DNA of 48,977 nucleotides from an uncultured Blautia sp. (GCA_900551075.1 URVB01000026.1:1-48977), one strand, 5' to 3'; shown: positions 1-7,330, numbered from the stretch's first letter. Notes: generated by a model from the letters alone, not told the origin. A program made the numbers and translations.

Positions 1-51
1 GTGACACAGAAGCTTTGCTAAAATGACACCATTTCTGCTTAAGTAACTGAC
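1..51. mobile_element. Possible insertion-sequence terminus (IS21-like end), element extends left of window
   Basis: Read on the minus strand the first 51 bases begin TGTCAGTTAC and contain two further TGTCA-containing blocks (GGTGTCATTTT and TGTGTCAC). Spaced TGTCA-type repeats at an outer end are typical of IS21-family elements. No transposase lies inside the window, so this rests on the repeat pattern alone. It may simply be non-coding DNA downstream of the MutS2-like gene. Confidence 0.25.
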
Positions 52-83
52 ATTGATTCACAATAAAAATTCATGGTCAAAAA

Positions 84-1994
84 TTAATCTTCTACTCTAA
101 TCTGCTCTGTAATAAATTTTCCACGCTCTATCTGGTGTTTTAACTTTCTATTCTTTACACTATCGAAAATAATTGAGAAATCATAATCTTCCGGATACAA
201 TTCTTCTGCTGCTACATGAAGTTTAATTCTCTTATGGTTAATCCAGATTTTTTTGTCTGCCATTTGAACTTTTAACACTCCCTTTTCATCAGCCACCTTA
301 CAAACGATTCCTATTTTTTTATCCGGATATACCATTACACTATCTCCTAATTGAAAATCTCTGCCCTTTTTCATTCCCGATTTCTTTCCTTTTACCTTTT
401 GAATGCGCGAATGCTTTTCTTTTTGCAATTGCTTGGTAGAAATAACATTCATTAAATTCTCCGGCAATTCCTCGTTCCCGTATGCTGACAGCATTGCAGT
501 TCTTAGCATTCCTTCCGGCATTCCCATTTTGCCAGCTATATAGAAAGCACAGCTCTCGCCTGCTTCTCCAATAATCAACTGATATAGAGGTTTCAAACTC
601 TCTTTGCCAAAAGTCATTCTCGCATTTTCGATTCTCTCCTTCTTATCCGCATACTGCTTAACCTCTGGATAATGAGTTGTTACAAGAAACAATGCCCCGC
701 TATTTCGTAATTCTTCCAGTATCGCAATTGCTATCCCCATTCCTTCTGTTGGATCTGTACCTGAACCTAATTCGTCCATAACCACAAGACTTTCTTTGTT
801 AACATTTCTTAATATTTCAAGTACATTCACAATATGTGATGAAAAAGTAGAGAGATTCTCTGATAAATTTTGTCCGTCTCCAATATCACACAAAAAATTA
901 TCGTTCATACAAATATCAGCTTCTTTACAAGCCACATGTAATCCACATTGCGCCATCATACAATTTAGTGCAACCGTTTTTATTGCTACCGTTTTCCCTC
1001 CTGTATTGGGACCTGTGATAACCACACCATCAAAATCTTTTCCTATTTCAAATTGAAGTGGTACACAATCTTCTTGTTTCATAAGTGGGTGCCGACCATC
1101 TCTGAACATAATATATCGTTCCGTATTGATCCCAGGCTCTGAACCACCATATTCCAAACTCAGTTTCCCTTTTGAAAAAATATAGTCTAGTTTTTCTATT
1201 GTTCTAATATCTTGTTCGAGATTCTCGGCATTATCTGCGATCATTGCGGATAATGAATATAAGATCCTTCTTTCTTCATTTTCTGCACACAACCTTAAGA
1301 TCTGCAGTTCCTCATTCTGTTTGCCAACAGTTATAGGTTCCATAAATAATGTACTGCCAGTCGAAGATTGATCTATCACGCTTCCCTTTACCTTATATTT
1401 ATATTCCTTTTTTATAGGGATGCACAAATGTCCATTTCTCCAAGTACTAAAACTATCTGCCAGGATATCTTTATTTCCTCTAATAAATGCATCTGCTTTT
1501 AGTCGAATATTTCTTTCCTTTTGTTCTATTTCATTTCTGAGCGATTTCAACTCTTTCGATGCATTATCATCTATACCCCCATTCCTGATCTGCAGATTGA
1601 TTACTTCTTTCAAATCTTCCAGGCAATCAAGGTTTTCATCATGATAGGACAAGGAAATATCCCATTGTTTAGATCTGTTTAAATAATTTTTTAGCCTCAT
1701 CACGGCAACTAAAGCTTTTTCAATTTCTTCAATCTGCGAAATGGATAAGCAGTCTCCCTTCATAGCAACTTGTATACATTCTCTAATACCGTTTAAGGAA
1801 ACCAAAGGCGGATTTCCATTCTTCTCTATCAAGACTCTGGCCTCACTCGTTTCCCTTAATCTGGCCCGCAGCTCATTTTCAGACAAATACGGAATCGTAT
1901 CTCTGATTCTTTCTTTTGCCCATGCTGTAAGTGCCAGCTCACTCCATTTTTCTTTTATTTTATCAAACTCCAAAATCTTATCTGTTTGGATCAT
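84..1994 (-). CDS. MutS2-like ATPase lacking the Smr domain, with C-terminal KOW-like domain
   Basis: This 636-residue MutS-family ATPase has the MutS2 arrangement: a helical core over about 1-300, then the ABC-type ATPase. Walker A is GPNTGGKT (328-335), STFSSH lies at 382-387, Walker B with signature is VVMDELGSGTDP (404-415), and TTHY (439-442) is the switch histidine. After a basic linker, residues about 548-593 resemble the small KOW-type domain of MutS2. The protein then ends, about 140 residues short of full MutS2, with no Smr domain. Known: Bacillus MutS2 binds collided ribosomes and splits them, and KOW helps ribosome binding. Inferred: this is a ribosome-acting paralogue rather than a mismatch-repair protein. 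The start ATG follows GGAG. It lies 35 bases downstream of the ABC chimera and probably shares its attenuated transcript. It could instead act on branched DNA. Confidence 0.8.
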   Translation of the reverse strand: MIQTDKILEFDKIKEKWSELALTAWAKERIRDTIPYLSENELRARLRETSEARVLIEKNGNPPLVSLNGIRECIQVAMKGDCLSISQIEEIEKALVAVMRLKNYLNRSKQWDISLSYHDENLDCLEDLKEVINLQIRNGGIDDNASKELKSLRNEIEQKERNIRLKADAFIRGNKDILADSFSTWRNGHLCIPIKKEYKYKVKGSVIDQSSTGSTLFMEPITVGKQNEELQILRLCAENEERRILYSLSAMIADNAENLEQDIRTIEKLDYIFSKGKLSLEYGGSEPGINTERYIMFRDGRHPLMKQEDCVPLQFEIGKDFDGVVITGPNTGGKTVAIKTVALNCMMAQCGLHVACKEADICMNDNFLCDIGDGQNLSENLSTFSSHIVNVLEILRNVNKESLVVMDELGSGTDPTEGMGIAIAILEELRNSGALFLVTTHYPEVKQYADKKERIENARMTFGKESLKPLYQLIIGEAGESCAFYIAGKMGMPEGMLRTAMLSAYGNEELPENLMNVISTKQLQKEKHSRIQKVKGKKSGMKKGRDFQLGDSVMVYPDKKIGIVCKVADEKGVLKVQMADKKIWINHKRIKLHVAAEELYPEDYDFSIIFDSVKNRKLKHQIERGKFITEQIRVED

Positions 1995-2029
1995 TTTTTA
2001 CACTCCTTTCATACTCAGGCATATACCGC

Positions 2030-2866
2030 TTAACAGCTTGCACTTTCGTATTTGTGCACCCCGTATTTCCAAAACGACAATGCTAAAAAGGTGAAGATAC
2101 ACACGATTATCATTCCAAAGAGTATTCCTTTCAAAGACAATACCCCTATCAGCATTTGTGTCGGCAAAGTTGCAATGATTCCATATGGTAAAATGCAATA
2201 AAAAATAATTTTATAGATGCCATAAAAAGCAACTCCCGGAATTTTTAAACATAATTCAATCGCTGTATCCTCTATTTTCACTAAGTTGTTTACAGAAAAA
2301 ACAAAAAAGGCAAAACACCGTATCAGCACTTCCATATCATAATAAAGTATTGTCATCATCAATACCATCAGCAGATATCCAACCACATTAATGCATGAAA
2401 AACTTGTACCACATTCCTTTGCTCCATATAGGAGGATACATGCACTGAATAACAAAAGCGGTATAGAACCAGGATTAACTTTTTCAAAAGTAATCCGCAA
2501 TAATGGATTTACCGGTTTTGTCAAATATAAATCTAACTCTCCAGTTTGGATTTGCCCCATAACAACTGCATACTGTTGTTTATATGCTTTCTCTAATTTG
2601 TTTGGATAATATCCCAGAACCTGTATCGCTCCCTCCGTTGGTGCAATAATACCAGTCAACATTTTTACCAAGGTCGTTTTTCCAGCCCCATTCGGTCCGA
2701 TCAACCCTACAAACTCTCCTTCGTCTACAGTCATATCAAAAGCATCCACAGCTGTTTTTTCTTCATATTCTCTGTGGAATAGCCCTTTGATACTTCCTAT
2801 CATTCCTTTCTGCTTTTTGTATCTTTTATACTTTTTTATTAAATTTTCTGCTTGTATAATTTTCAT
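2030..2866 (-). CDS. Chimeric ABC exporter protein: ATPase N-terminus fused in frame to an ABC-2 permease C-terminus
   Basis: Residues 1 to about 105 are the first part of an ABC-2 exporter ATPase, with Walker A GPNGAGKT at 57-64 and sequence up to the Q-loop region. There the sequence switches abruptly at ...VVMGQ/IQTGELDLYLTKPVN... to the last part of an ABC-2 permease of the same exporter type, with four or five hydrophobic helices to the C-terminus. The signature LSGGQ, Walker B and H-loop are all missing, so it cannot be a working ATPase. The simplest explanation is a deletion inside an ATPase-permease operon that kept the frame. Start chosen at the ATG with AGGAGG seven bases upstream; an in-frame TTG at 2881 overlaps that ribosome binding site. 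It heads the MutS2-like transcript. The membrane part may be inert. Confidence 0.7.
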   Translation of the reverse strand: MKIIQAENLIKKYKRYKKQKGMIGSIKGLFHREYEEKTAVDAFDMTVDEGEFVGLIGPNGAGKTTLVKMLTGIIAPTEGAIQVLGYYPNKLEKAYKQQYAVVMGQIQTGELDLYLTKPVNPLLRITFEKVNPGSIPLLLFSACILLYGAKECGTSFSCINVVGYLLMVLMMTILYYDMEVLIRCFAFFVFSVNNLVKIEDTAIELCLKIPGVAFYGIYKIIFYCILPYGIIATLPTQMLIGVLSLKGILFGMIIVCIFTFLALSFWKYGVHKYESASC

Positions 2867-2868
2867 CG

Positions 2869-2955
2869 TCAAATCCTCCAATCAAATATTTCTTGCGTAA
2901 ATTCCAAGTATTCTAGCGCCTCTTCAGCGGTTCCATTACATAGCAATTGAATCGC
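2869..2955 (-). pseudogene. Possible 3' remnant of a lost upstream gene (28 codons)
   Basis: An open frame just before the chimeric ABC gene reads AIQLLCNGTAEEALEYLEFT and ends ...EIFDWRI-stop. It runs from a TAA to a TGA two bases before the ABC start ATG, and the ABC Shine-Dalgarno lies inside it. The amphipathic, protein-like composition and the stop-start spacing suggest the tail of a deleted gene. I do not recognise the family, and it could be chance or a third leader ORF. Confidence 0.25.
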
Positions 2956-3060
2956 TTAACATCTGTTTCTATGCATTTAACTCAGACCGTTCTTAATGGA
3001 CCTGAGTCTCTAAAGTACCAAACAACTTAACGCTACAAAGCACTGGCTGTATCGAGACAT

Positions 3061-3106
3061 AAAAAACCGTGGTTTCTGCCCATTATAAATAGACTGAAAC
3101 CACGGT
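3061..3106 (-). terminator. Rho-independent terminator in the cassette leader
   Basis: On the minus strand ACCGTGGTTTC pairs perfectly with GAAACCACGGT (3096-3106 with 3066-3076), followed directly by six T. It sits between the leader peptides and the ABC chimera, so it is either a second attenuator or the end of a short leader transcript. Confidence 0.75.
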
Positions 3107-3142
3107 CTCGCATCTTAAGAGATCAGACAAAATAAATCTACC

Positions 3143-3178
3143 AGATGAGACAATTGTAGTATATTACAATCGTCATCT
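3143..3178 (-). promoter_or_regulatory. Leader hairpin between the two terminators
   Basis: Arms AGATGA..ATTGTA and TACAAT..TCATCT form a long, slightly imperfect stem. No T-run follows, so this is a structured leader segment, possibly an alternative-pairing partner, rather than a terminator. Confidence 0.4.
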
Positions 3179-3190
3179 CATGATAAATAT

Positions 3191-3220
3191 AATAAAAAGT
3201 ATGACTGTTACAGCCATACT
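3191..3220 (-). terminator. Attenuator-type terminator just after the leader peptide
   Basis: AGTATG-G-CTG pairs with CAG-T-CATACT around a TAA loop and is followed by TTTTT. It begins 11 bases after the stop codon of the 20-codon leader ORF. That is the position expected for a terminator controlled by ribosome progress through the ORF. Confidence 0.7.
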
Positions 3221-3230
3221 CTCTCTTAAT

Positions 3231-3293
3231 CTACACATTTAGATAAATATTCCCGGTGTATGCAGTATCCTGTAAGGCATAAACAACCAGCAT
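3231..3293 (-). CDS. 20-residue leader peptide of a transcription attenuator
   Basis: The ORF reads MLVVYALQDTAYTGNIYLNV-stop. No clear Shine-Dalgarno precedes it, but it sits between a promoter-proximal hairpin region and a T-tailed terminator. From memory, layout and wording (AAAATGCT...TATGCC) resemble leaders upstream of tet-type ribosomal protection genes in Firmicutes; this was not verified by search. Inferred role: ribosomes slowed or restarted on this ORF change RNA pairing and allow read-through into the ABC chimera and MutS2-like gene. Confidence 0.55.
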   Translation of the reverse strand: MLVVYALQDTAYTGNIYLNV

Positions 3294-3355
3294 TTTGCAA
3301 CGCTGAAAAGGGTACCAAAAATAAAGCACATTTTCAGTGCATACCCTTATATAAT

Positions 3356-3391
3356 TTAGTTGTTCTTTGTCATTACAGAAACGACTAACAT
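3356..3391 (-). CDS. 11-residue upstream leader ORF
   Basis: MLVVSVMTKNN-stop is preceded by AAAGGCAGGTG at suitable spacing, about 25 nt after the predicted transcription start. It shares the MLVV start with the second leader ORF. After it, AAGGGTA/TACCCTT and CTGAAAA/TTTTCAG offer mutually exclusive pairings between about 3302 and 3348, a typical attenuator arrangement. Expression is not proven. Confidence 0.4.
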   Translation of the reverse strand: MLVVSVMTKNN

Positions 3392-3422
3392 TCAAACACC
3401 TGCCTTTCATATCACGATGTAT

Positions 3423-3451
3423 AATATAATTTATTTTTCATTAATTGTCAA
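3423..3451 (-). promoter_or_regulatory. Sigma-A promoter of the attenuated cassette
   Basis: TTGACA (3446-3451) and TATATT (3423-3428) are separated by 17 bases. Transcription would start near 3415 and run about 550 nt before the first large gene. Confidence 0.7.
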
Positions 3452-3630
3452 AAAAGTTTTTAATTACTTTTATAATTGATATATATTAAGGCGTTTCATA
3501 TATTATAACCTTTATGCGGAAAAATTGCAAGCAGATATTTCAGGTTTACAGGATTGTTTCATGATTCATGCCTGTTAAGCACCTGCTTTCCTTTACAGCA
3601 TCTATAAAGGGAATGAAACATTTATATGGA

Positions 3631-3657
3631 ACAACAATTCTGTTTCTGCATATCATA
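3631..3657 (+). promoter_or_regulatory. Possible sporulation (sigma-K-like) promoter
   Basis: AC at 3631 lies 16 bases before CATATCATA (3649-3657), close to the AC-N(16-17)-CATANNNTA pattern of late mother-cell promoters. It is about 28 bases upstream of the spore-surface-type gene, which fits the timing. A short motif like this can arise by chance. Confidence 0.35.
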
Positions 3658-3684
3658 TACAAAAAGAGTAAGGAGTCATCTCCT

Positions 3685-3987
3685 ATGAGTATGCCAAAAA
3701 TCGAATGCACAGATATTGACAAATGCTGTGCAGCATCATCTATTCTTCAGTCTATTGCTTTAGAAGGGACTGCCATTTCACATATCCTGAATGCTGAAGG
3801 TGAAAAAATCCAGAAAGCGCTTTCCCTGCACAGTTGCGACTGCAAAGCCATTCTTGAGGTCAATAAATCTGTCCAGGATACCATAGATAAAATCACCAGT
3901 CTTGAAATGGTTTTAAAAGCAAAGCTTGATTTAATCGTACCCATGCTTGACGATTGCAGAAAAAAACCGCAGAAGCCGGATTGCTGA
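3685..3987 (+). CDS. Small spore-surface/exosporium-type helical protein
   Basis: This is a 100-residue protein if started at ATG 3685, which follows AAGGAG; longer in-frame starts lack a good ribosome binding site. It has paired Cys near the N-terminus (CTDIDKCC), then a segment containing SIALEGTAISHILNAEGEKI and a second half of the type VNKSVQDTIDKITSLEMVL. This SIA-E-A-ALAHIINAEGEKIQ style is familiar from exosporium/spore-coat-associated proteins and BclB-like C-terminal domains in Firmicutes. It is a lone plus-strand gene between minus-strand neighbours. Function is inferred only from this resemblance and the possible sigma-K-like promoter; the protein may assemble on the spore surface. 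Confidence 0.6.
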   Translation: MSMPKIECTDIDKCCAASSILQSIALEGTAISHILNAEGEKIQKALSLHSCDCKAILEVNKSVQDTIDKITSLEMVLKAKLDLIVPMLDDCRKKPQKPDC

Positions 3988-4020
3988 TTGTAGAGCACAG
4001 CCCGTAAATAGACAGCAGGC

Positions 4021-4056
4021 AAAAAACCTCTATGTAGATCATGATCTGCATAGAGG
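4021..4056 (-). terminator. Terminator after nudC, possibly shared with the plus-strand gene
   Basis: CCTCTATG..AGATCATGATCT..CATAGAGG (4027-4056) is followed on the minus strand by six T (4026-4021), immediately after the NudC stop. The plus side also runs into a T-rich tract, so it may serve both convergent genes. Confidence 0.75.
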
Positions 4057-4067
4057 CGCTATACTTT

Positions 4068-4898
4068 TTATTTTCCGGCAGCCCGGCGCTCATAAGCAAC
4101 TCTCATCATTTCCCGCGTCAGGCTTACTCCGTCATCCATATCCTTGAGTGTTCTGATATCTGCCCATTTTCCTACTGAAAGCTCATTGGTATCAATGGTA
4201 AGGGAAGTATCCCCATCTGCCTCACAGAAAAAGCCCATAAGAAGTCCTCCGGAAAAGCCCCAGGGCTGGCTCTTGTAATAAGTGATATTTTTTACCCTGA
4301 GCCCTGCTTCTTCCATAACTTCCCTGGAAACCGTCTCCTCAGCCGTCTCACCGATTTCCGTAAATCCTGCGATCAAAGCGTATTTCTTATATTCTCTTCC
4401 TGCATATTTGGTAAGCAAAACCTTGTCGTTATGCGTCACACAGACGATGACCGCCGGACAGATTTTCGGATAGATCCGATTTCCGCATTTCGGGCAATAC
4501 AGCATCCGCTCCCTTGTATCATGCTCCAGATGTGCCGCGCACCTTCCGCAGAAAATATTATTTCTATACCATATGTCCAGATGATATCCGACAATTCCCG
4601 CATAAGCCATTTCTTTCGGAAGTGCCTCTCTCAGCAGGCTCACCGGCTGGTATGTATATTCTGTATTCTCCGGAATATCCTCCAGAGATAAAAATATTTT
4701 TGTATGGTCTACCGCAAACAGATAGATTCCCCTGTCAGCTTCTGCGCCGATCGCCGCAAAAGCCGGATAAGCAATCCGTCCCTCTATGTACTGTATAAGT
4801 ATTTTGCCATTCTTGTATACAAGACAGATATCGGAAGCAACTGCTTTTAAATGCCTGTACTCGTTTCTTAGTCTATGTGGCTGAATATCCTGTATCAT
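4068..4898 (-). CDS. nudC: NAD+/NADH diphosphatase (NudC-type Nudix hydrolase)
   Basis: A 276-residue protein with the full NudC layout: an N-terminal domain, a four-Cys zinc ribbon (FCGRC...YCPKCGN), then a Nudix domain with box GFTEIGETAEETVSREVMEEAGL matching Gx5Ex7REUxEExGU. Shortly after comes an SQPWGFSG segment, which matches the SQPWPFPxS motif characteristic of NADH diphosphatases. It would cleave NAD(H) to NMN(H) and AMP, or act on NAD-capped RNA 5' ends. Start chosen at ATG 4898, preceded by AGGAGGAG; an upstream in-frame GTG (4931) has no such site. It has its own terminator and appears monocistronic. Confidence 0.9.
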   Translation of the reverse strand: MIQDIQPHRLRNEYRHLKAVASDICLVYKNGKILIQYIEGRIAYPAFAAIGAEADRGIYLFAVDHTKIFLSLEDIPENTEYTYQPVSLLREALPKEMAYAGIVGYHLDIWYRNNIFCGRCAAHLEHDTRERMLYCPKCGNRIYPKICPAVIVCVTHNDKVLLTKYAGREYKKYALIAGFTEIGETAEETVSREVMEEAGLRVKNITYYKSQPWGFSGGLLMGFFCEADGDTSLTIDTNELSVGKWADIRTLKDMDDGVSLTREMMRVAYERRAAGK

Positions 4899-5006
4899 GT
4901 CGTACTCCTCCTGTCCGTATGATTGTATCACAGATATAAGAGCAGAATCAAGCTTCGAACAGAGAGAAGTATCCCGAAGATATCTACGGGCAATTTACCA
5001 TCCTCT

Positions 5007-5315
5007 CTAAATCACCATATCCCAAACACTTTCTCCGGGATGAAACAGAAGTGTAAAACACTGCTCGCGACCTTCCACAACCACCTTGCAGTCAAATCTC
5101 TGACAATAAATCCCCGCATAATGCTTCTGGTCCTTTTTGATAATACGGATATCCCGAAGTGTCTGCAGACACCCCTCTTCATCCATATATTTTATCAGCT
5201 TTGGCATGACCCGTCCGGTTGAAGTAAACCAACAATCCACGGCAACCTTCTGATACTTCCCGGAAACTGCATGCTCCTCCTTCTTCTCCTTTCCGGCTTC
5301 AACTGTAAATCCCAT
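5007..5315 (-). CDS. Conserved-looking hypothetical protein co-transcribed with dinB
   Basis: This 102-residue soluble protein has no signal peptide or membrane segment. It is rich in charged residues, with a strand-like C-terminal half (RFDCKVVVEG...CFTLLFHPGESVW). The start ATG 5315 follows AGGAGG overlapping the end of dinB, whose stop is 13 bases upstream, so it is translated from the dinB message and should share its SOS control. I do not recognise a family. The basic WFTSTGRVMPKLIKY region could suit nucleic-acid contact, but that is a guess. Confidence 0.7.
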   Translation of the reverse strand: MGFTVEAGKEKKEEHAVSGKYQKVAVDCWFTSTGRVMPKLIKYMDEEGCLQTLRDIRIIKKDQKHYAGIYCQRFDCKVVVEGREQCFTLLFHPGESVWDMVI

Positions 5316-5328
5316 AACCAAGCGCCTC

Positions 5329-6591
5329 CTACTCCACTTTTATTTTTTCATAATCAACCGTTCGTTTTTCCCTGCTGATGCCGCCGCTCATATGATCGAT
5401 GCCGCTGCCGATAAAAACGGCCCGTTTCACAGCATCCTTTCCGTATCTTCTGCGGATTTTGTCGACGGAGGTCTCCAACTGTTCTGTCTTTTCGTAATCC
5501 ACGTCATCAAACATCTGCAATTGCCGCATATCCGCCTGATCCCTGATACGGCTGACGTGAATACCCAAATGGCGTATCGGTGTTCCATCCCACAACAGAT
5601 CAAACAACTGACTTGCATACCGATGAATTTCTCTTGTAAGATTTGTCGCGTTTGTCAGGGTCATCTGACGGCTTGCGTACTGAAAATCAAAGGTCTTGAT
5701 CCCTACTGCGACCACCTCCGCCCGTACATCGGCCGCACGGAGCCTGGTTCCAACCGTCTCTGCAAGAGCCAGAAGCACCAGCTTCGCAGTGGATGCATCA
5801 CATACATCGAAGGCAATGGTCGTACTGTTCCCGTATCCCTTGTTGGCAGGAATCTCTGACTGAACCACGGATACGTCTGCTCCATTTGCAAAGTTCTGAA
5901 TCAGTTCTCCGTGTTTTTTCAAATGGCTTCTCAGTATGCGTGTATCCGCCTCTGCCAATTCTCCAATCGTACAGATGCCCAGATTGTACAGCTTCTTTGC
6001 AGTTGCATTTCCTACAAAAAACAATTTTGAAACAGGCAGAGGCCACATTTTCTGCGAAATCTCATGTTTCCACAGCGTATGCACCTGGTCCGGCTTCTGA
6101 AAATCACCTGCCATTTTAGCCAGCAGCTTATTTTCGGAAACTCCGACATTTACTGTAAAGCCCAGCTCCTCCCGTATCTGATTCCGTATCCGGTCTGCTG
6201 CAGCTATCGGCTCTCCCCACAGCCGCTGCGTCCCTGTCATATCAATAAACGCTTCATCTATGGAGTATTGTTCTACATCCGGTGAATATTGCCGCAAAAT
6301 ATCCATAAACGCCCTGGAACACTGATCATACAGTTCATAATTCGGAGGCAGCAGCTTCAGATTCGGACATTTCTGCAGGGCTTCCATAATACTCTCCCCT
6401 GTCCGAATCCCGTATTTCTTTGCCGGTATAGATTTTGCCAGTATAATTCCGTGCCGCATAGCTGTATCTCCGCCAATGGCAGAAACCTCATTCCGCAGGT
6501 CCAACTGCCCGCCCAGATGCCGGAGCCTGTAAACTGCCTCCCATGATAAAAAAGCCGAATTGACATCTATATGAAAGATGACTCTTTTCAT
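5329..6591 (-). CDS. dinB: Y-family DNA polymerase IV (DinB)
   Basis: About 420 residues. The N-terminal catalytic motif HIDVNSAFLSW carries the first metal-binding Asp, and YSIDEAFIDM carries the SIDE acidic pair. Helix-hairpin-helix (thumb) and little-finger regions follow. Known role: error-prone translesion synthesis during the SOS response. Start taken at the second ATG (6591), which places AGGAG at proper distance; the first ATG is too close to it. A LexA box lies inside its promoter, and a small downstream gene is coupled to it. The missing C-terminal clamp-binding motif was not examined in detail. Confidence 0.92.
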   Translation of the reverse strand: MKRVIFHIDVNSAFLSWEAVYRLRHLGGQLDLRNEVSAIGGDTAMRHGIILAKSIPAKKYGIRTGESIMEALQKCPNLKLLPPNYELYDQCSRAFMDILRQYSPDVEQYSIDEAFIDMTGTQRLWGEPIAAADRIRNQIREELGFTVNVGVSENKLLAKMAGDFQKPDQVHTLWKHEISQKMWPLPVSKLFFVGNATAKKLYNLGICTIGELAEADTRILRSHLKKHGELIQNFANGADVSVVQSEIPANKGYGNSTTIAFDVCDASTAKLVLLALAETVGTRLRAADVRAEVVAVGIKTFDFQYASRQMTLTNATNLTREIHRYASQLFDLLWDGTPIRHLGIHVSRIRDQADMRQLQMFDDVDYEKTEQLETSVDKIRRRYGKDAVKRAVFIGSGIDHMSGGISREKRTVDYEKIKVE

Positions 6592-6615
6592 ATGCATCCT
6601 CTCCTTATGTCTCTT

Positions 6616-6644
6616 ATTTTAACGAACATAAGTTCTGATTTCAA
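6616..6644 (-). promoter_or_regulatory. SOS-controlled dinB promoter with LexA box
   Basis: TTGAAA (6639-6644) and TAAAAT (6616-6621) are 17 bases apart. Between them lies GAACATAAGTTC (6624-6635), a perfect GAAC-N4-GTTC Firmicutes LexA/DinR operator. LexA bound here would block the promoter until DNA damage. Confidence 0.8.
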
Positions 6645-6748
6645 GAGGGAATATTTGTAAATAAGTCCGGACCTTCATAGAAATCCTGTTTAAACACAGA
6701 GCAATATGGAGTACTTTTGCAGAAGGCGCCTTCACACCTCTTGCAGCA

Positions 6749-7330
6749 TTAAAATAAGCTCTGCTGTACATATGGCTGATATTGCTGTAAAAGCGGCGGA
6801 ATTTTATGAAGGGCCGTCTCCCAAAACGCGGGATTATAAATCCAGTCTTCCACTTCTTTTTCTTCCAGAATCAGCGGCATCCGGTCATGCACCTTTTCCA
6901 TGGAAGCATTTGCCGCCGTTGTCAGGATCACAAAACGGTCTTCCTCCTGAAACCGGTTATAAAAGCCGGCCATGTAAATGACCGGGGTATCCTCCCGGAA
7001 AAAGGTTACCTTATTTTTGGCAGCATCCCATTCGTAGAACTTCCCGGCAGGAATCACACAACGCCTGTGCAGCACACTTTCCCGGAAAGTTTTCTTTTCA
7101 GGAGCTGTCTCTGCCCTGGCATTGATAAGCAATCCCTTCTTTTGGTACTGCAAAAATCCCCAATGCATAAATTCCACAGAGAGTGCAGGTCTTTTCCCGG
7201 TCAAAACAGCAGCCTCCTGTGAAGGATAAATATCACGGGCACCCCGCAGACACTCTTTTCTGTCTATATCCCCAACCAACCTCTCGATTTCTCTCATTGT
7301 CTCATCATCTACATAATATCTGCCGCACAT
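6749..7330 (-). CDS. SOS response-associated peptidase family protein (SRAP/YedK/HMCES)
   Basis: A 193-residue protein starting MCGRYYVDD, so Cys2 becomes the catalytic N-terminal residue after Met removal. INARAE supplies the conserved Asn, KFYEW the Glu, and HDRMP the His. These are the four active residues of SRAP proteins, which form a covalent thiazolidine link with abasic sites in single-stranded DNA and protect them. It is followed by dinB on the same strand, though dinB has its own LexA promoter 100 bases into the gap. GGAGGAG precedes the ATG. No LexA box is visible directly upstream; a decayed IS605 element abuts it there. Confidence 0.92.
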   Translation of the reverse strand: MCGRYYVDDETMREIERLVGDIDRKECLRGARDIYPSQEAAVLTGKRPALSVEFMHWGFLQYQKKGLLINARAETAPEKKTFRESVLHRRCVIPAGKFYEWDAAKNKVTFFREDTPVIYMAGFYNRFQEEDRFVILTTAANASMEKVHDRMPLILEEKEVEDWIYNPAFWETALHKIPPLLQQYQPYVQQSLF

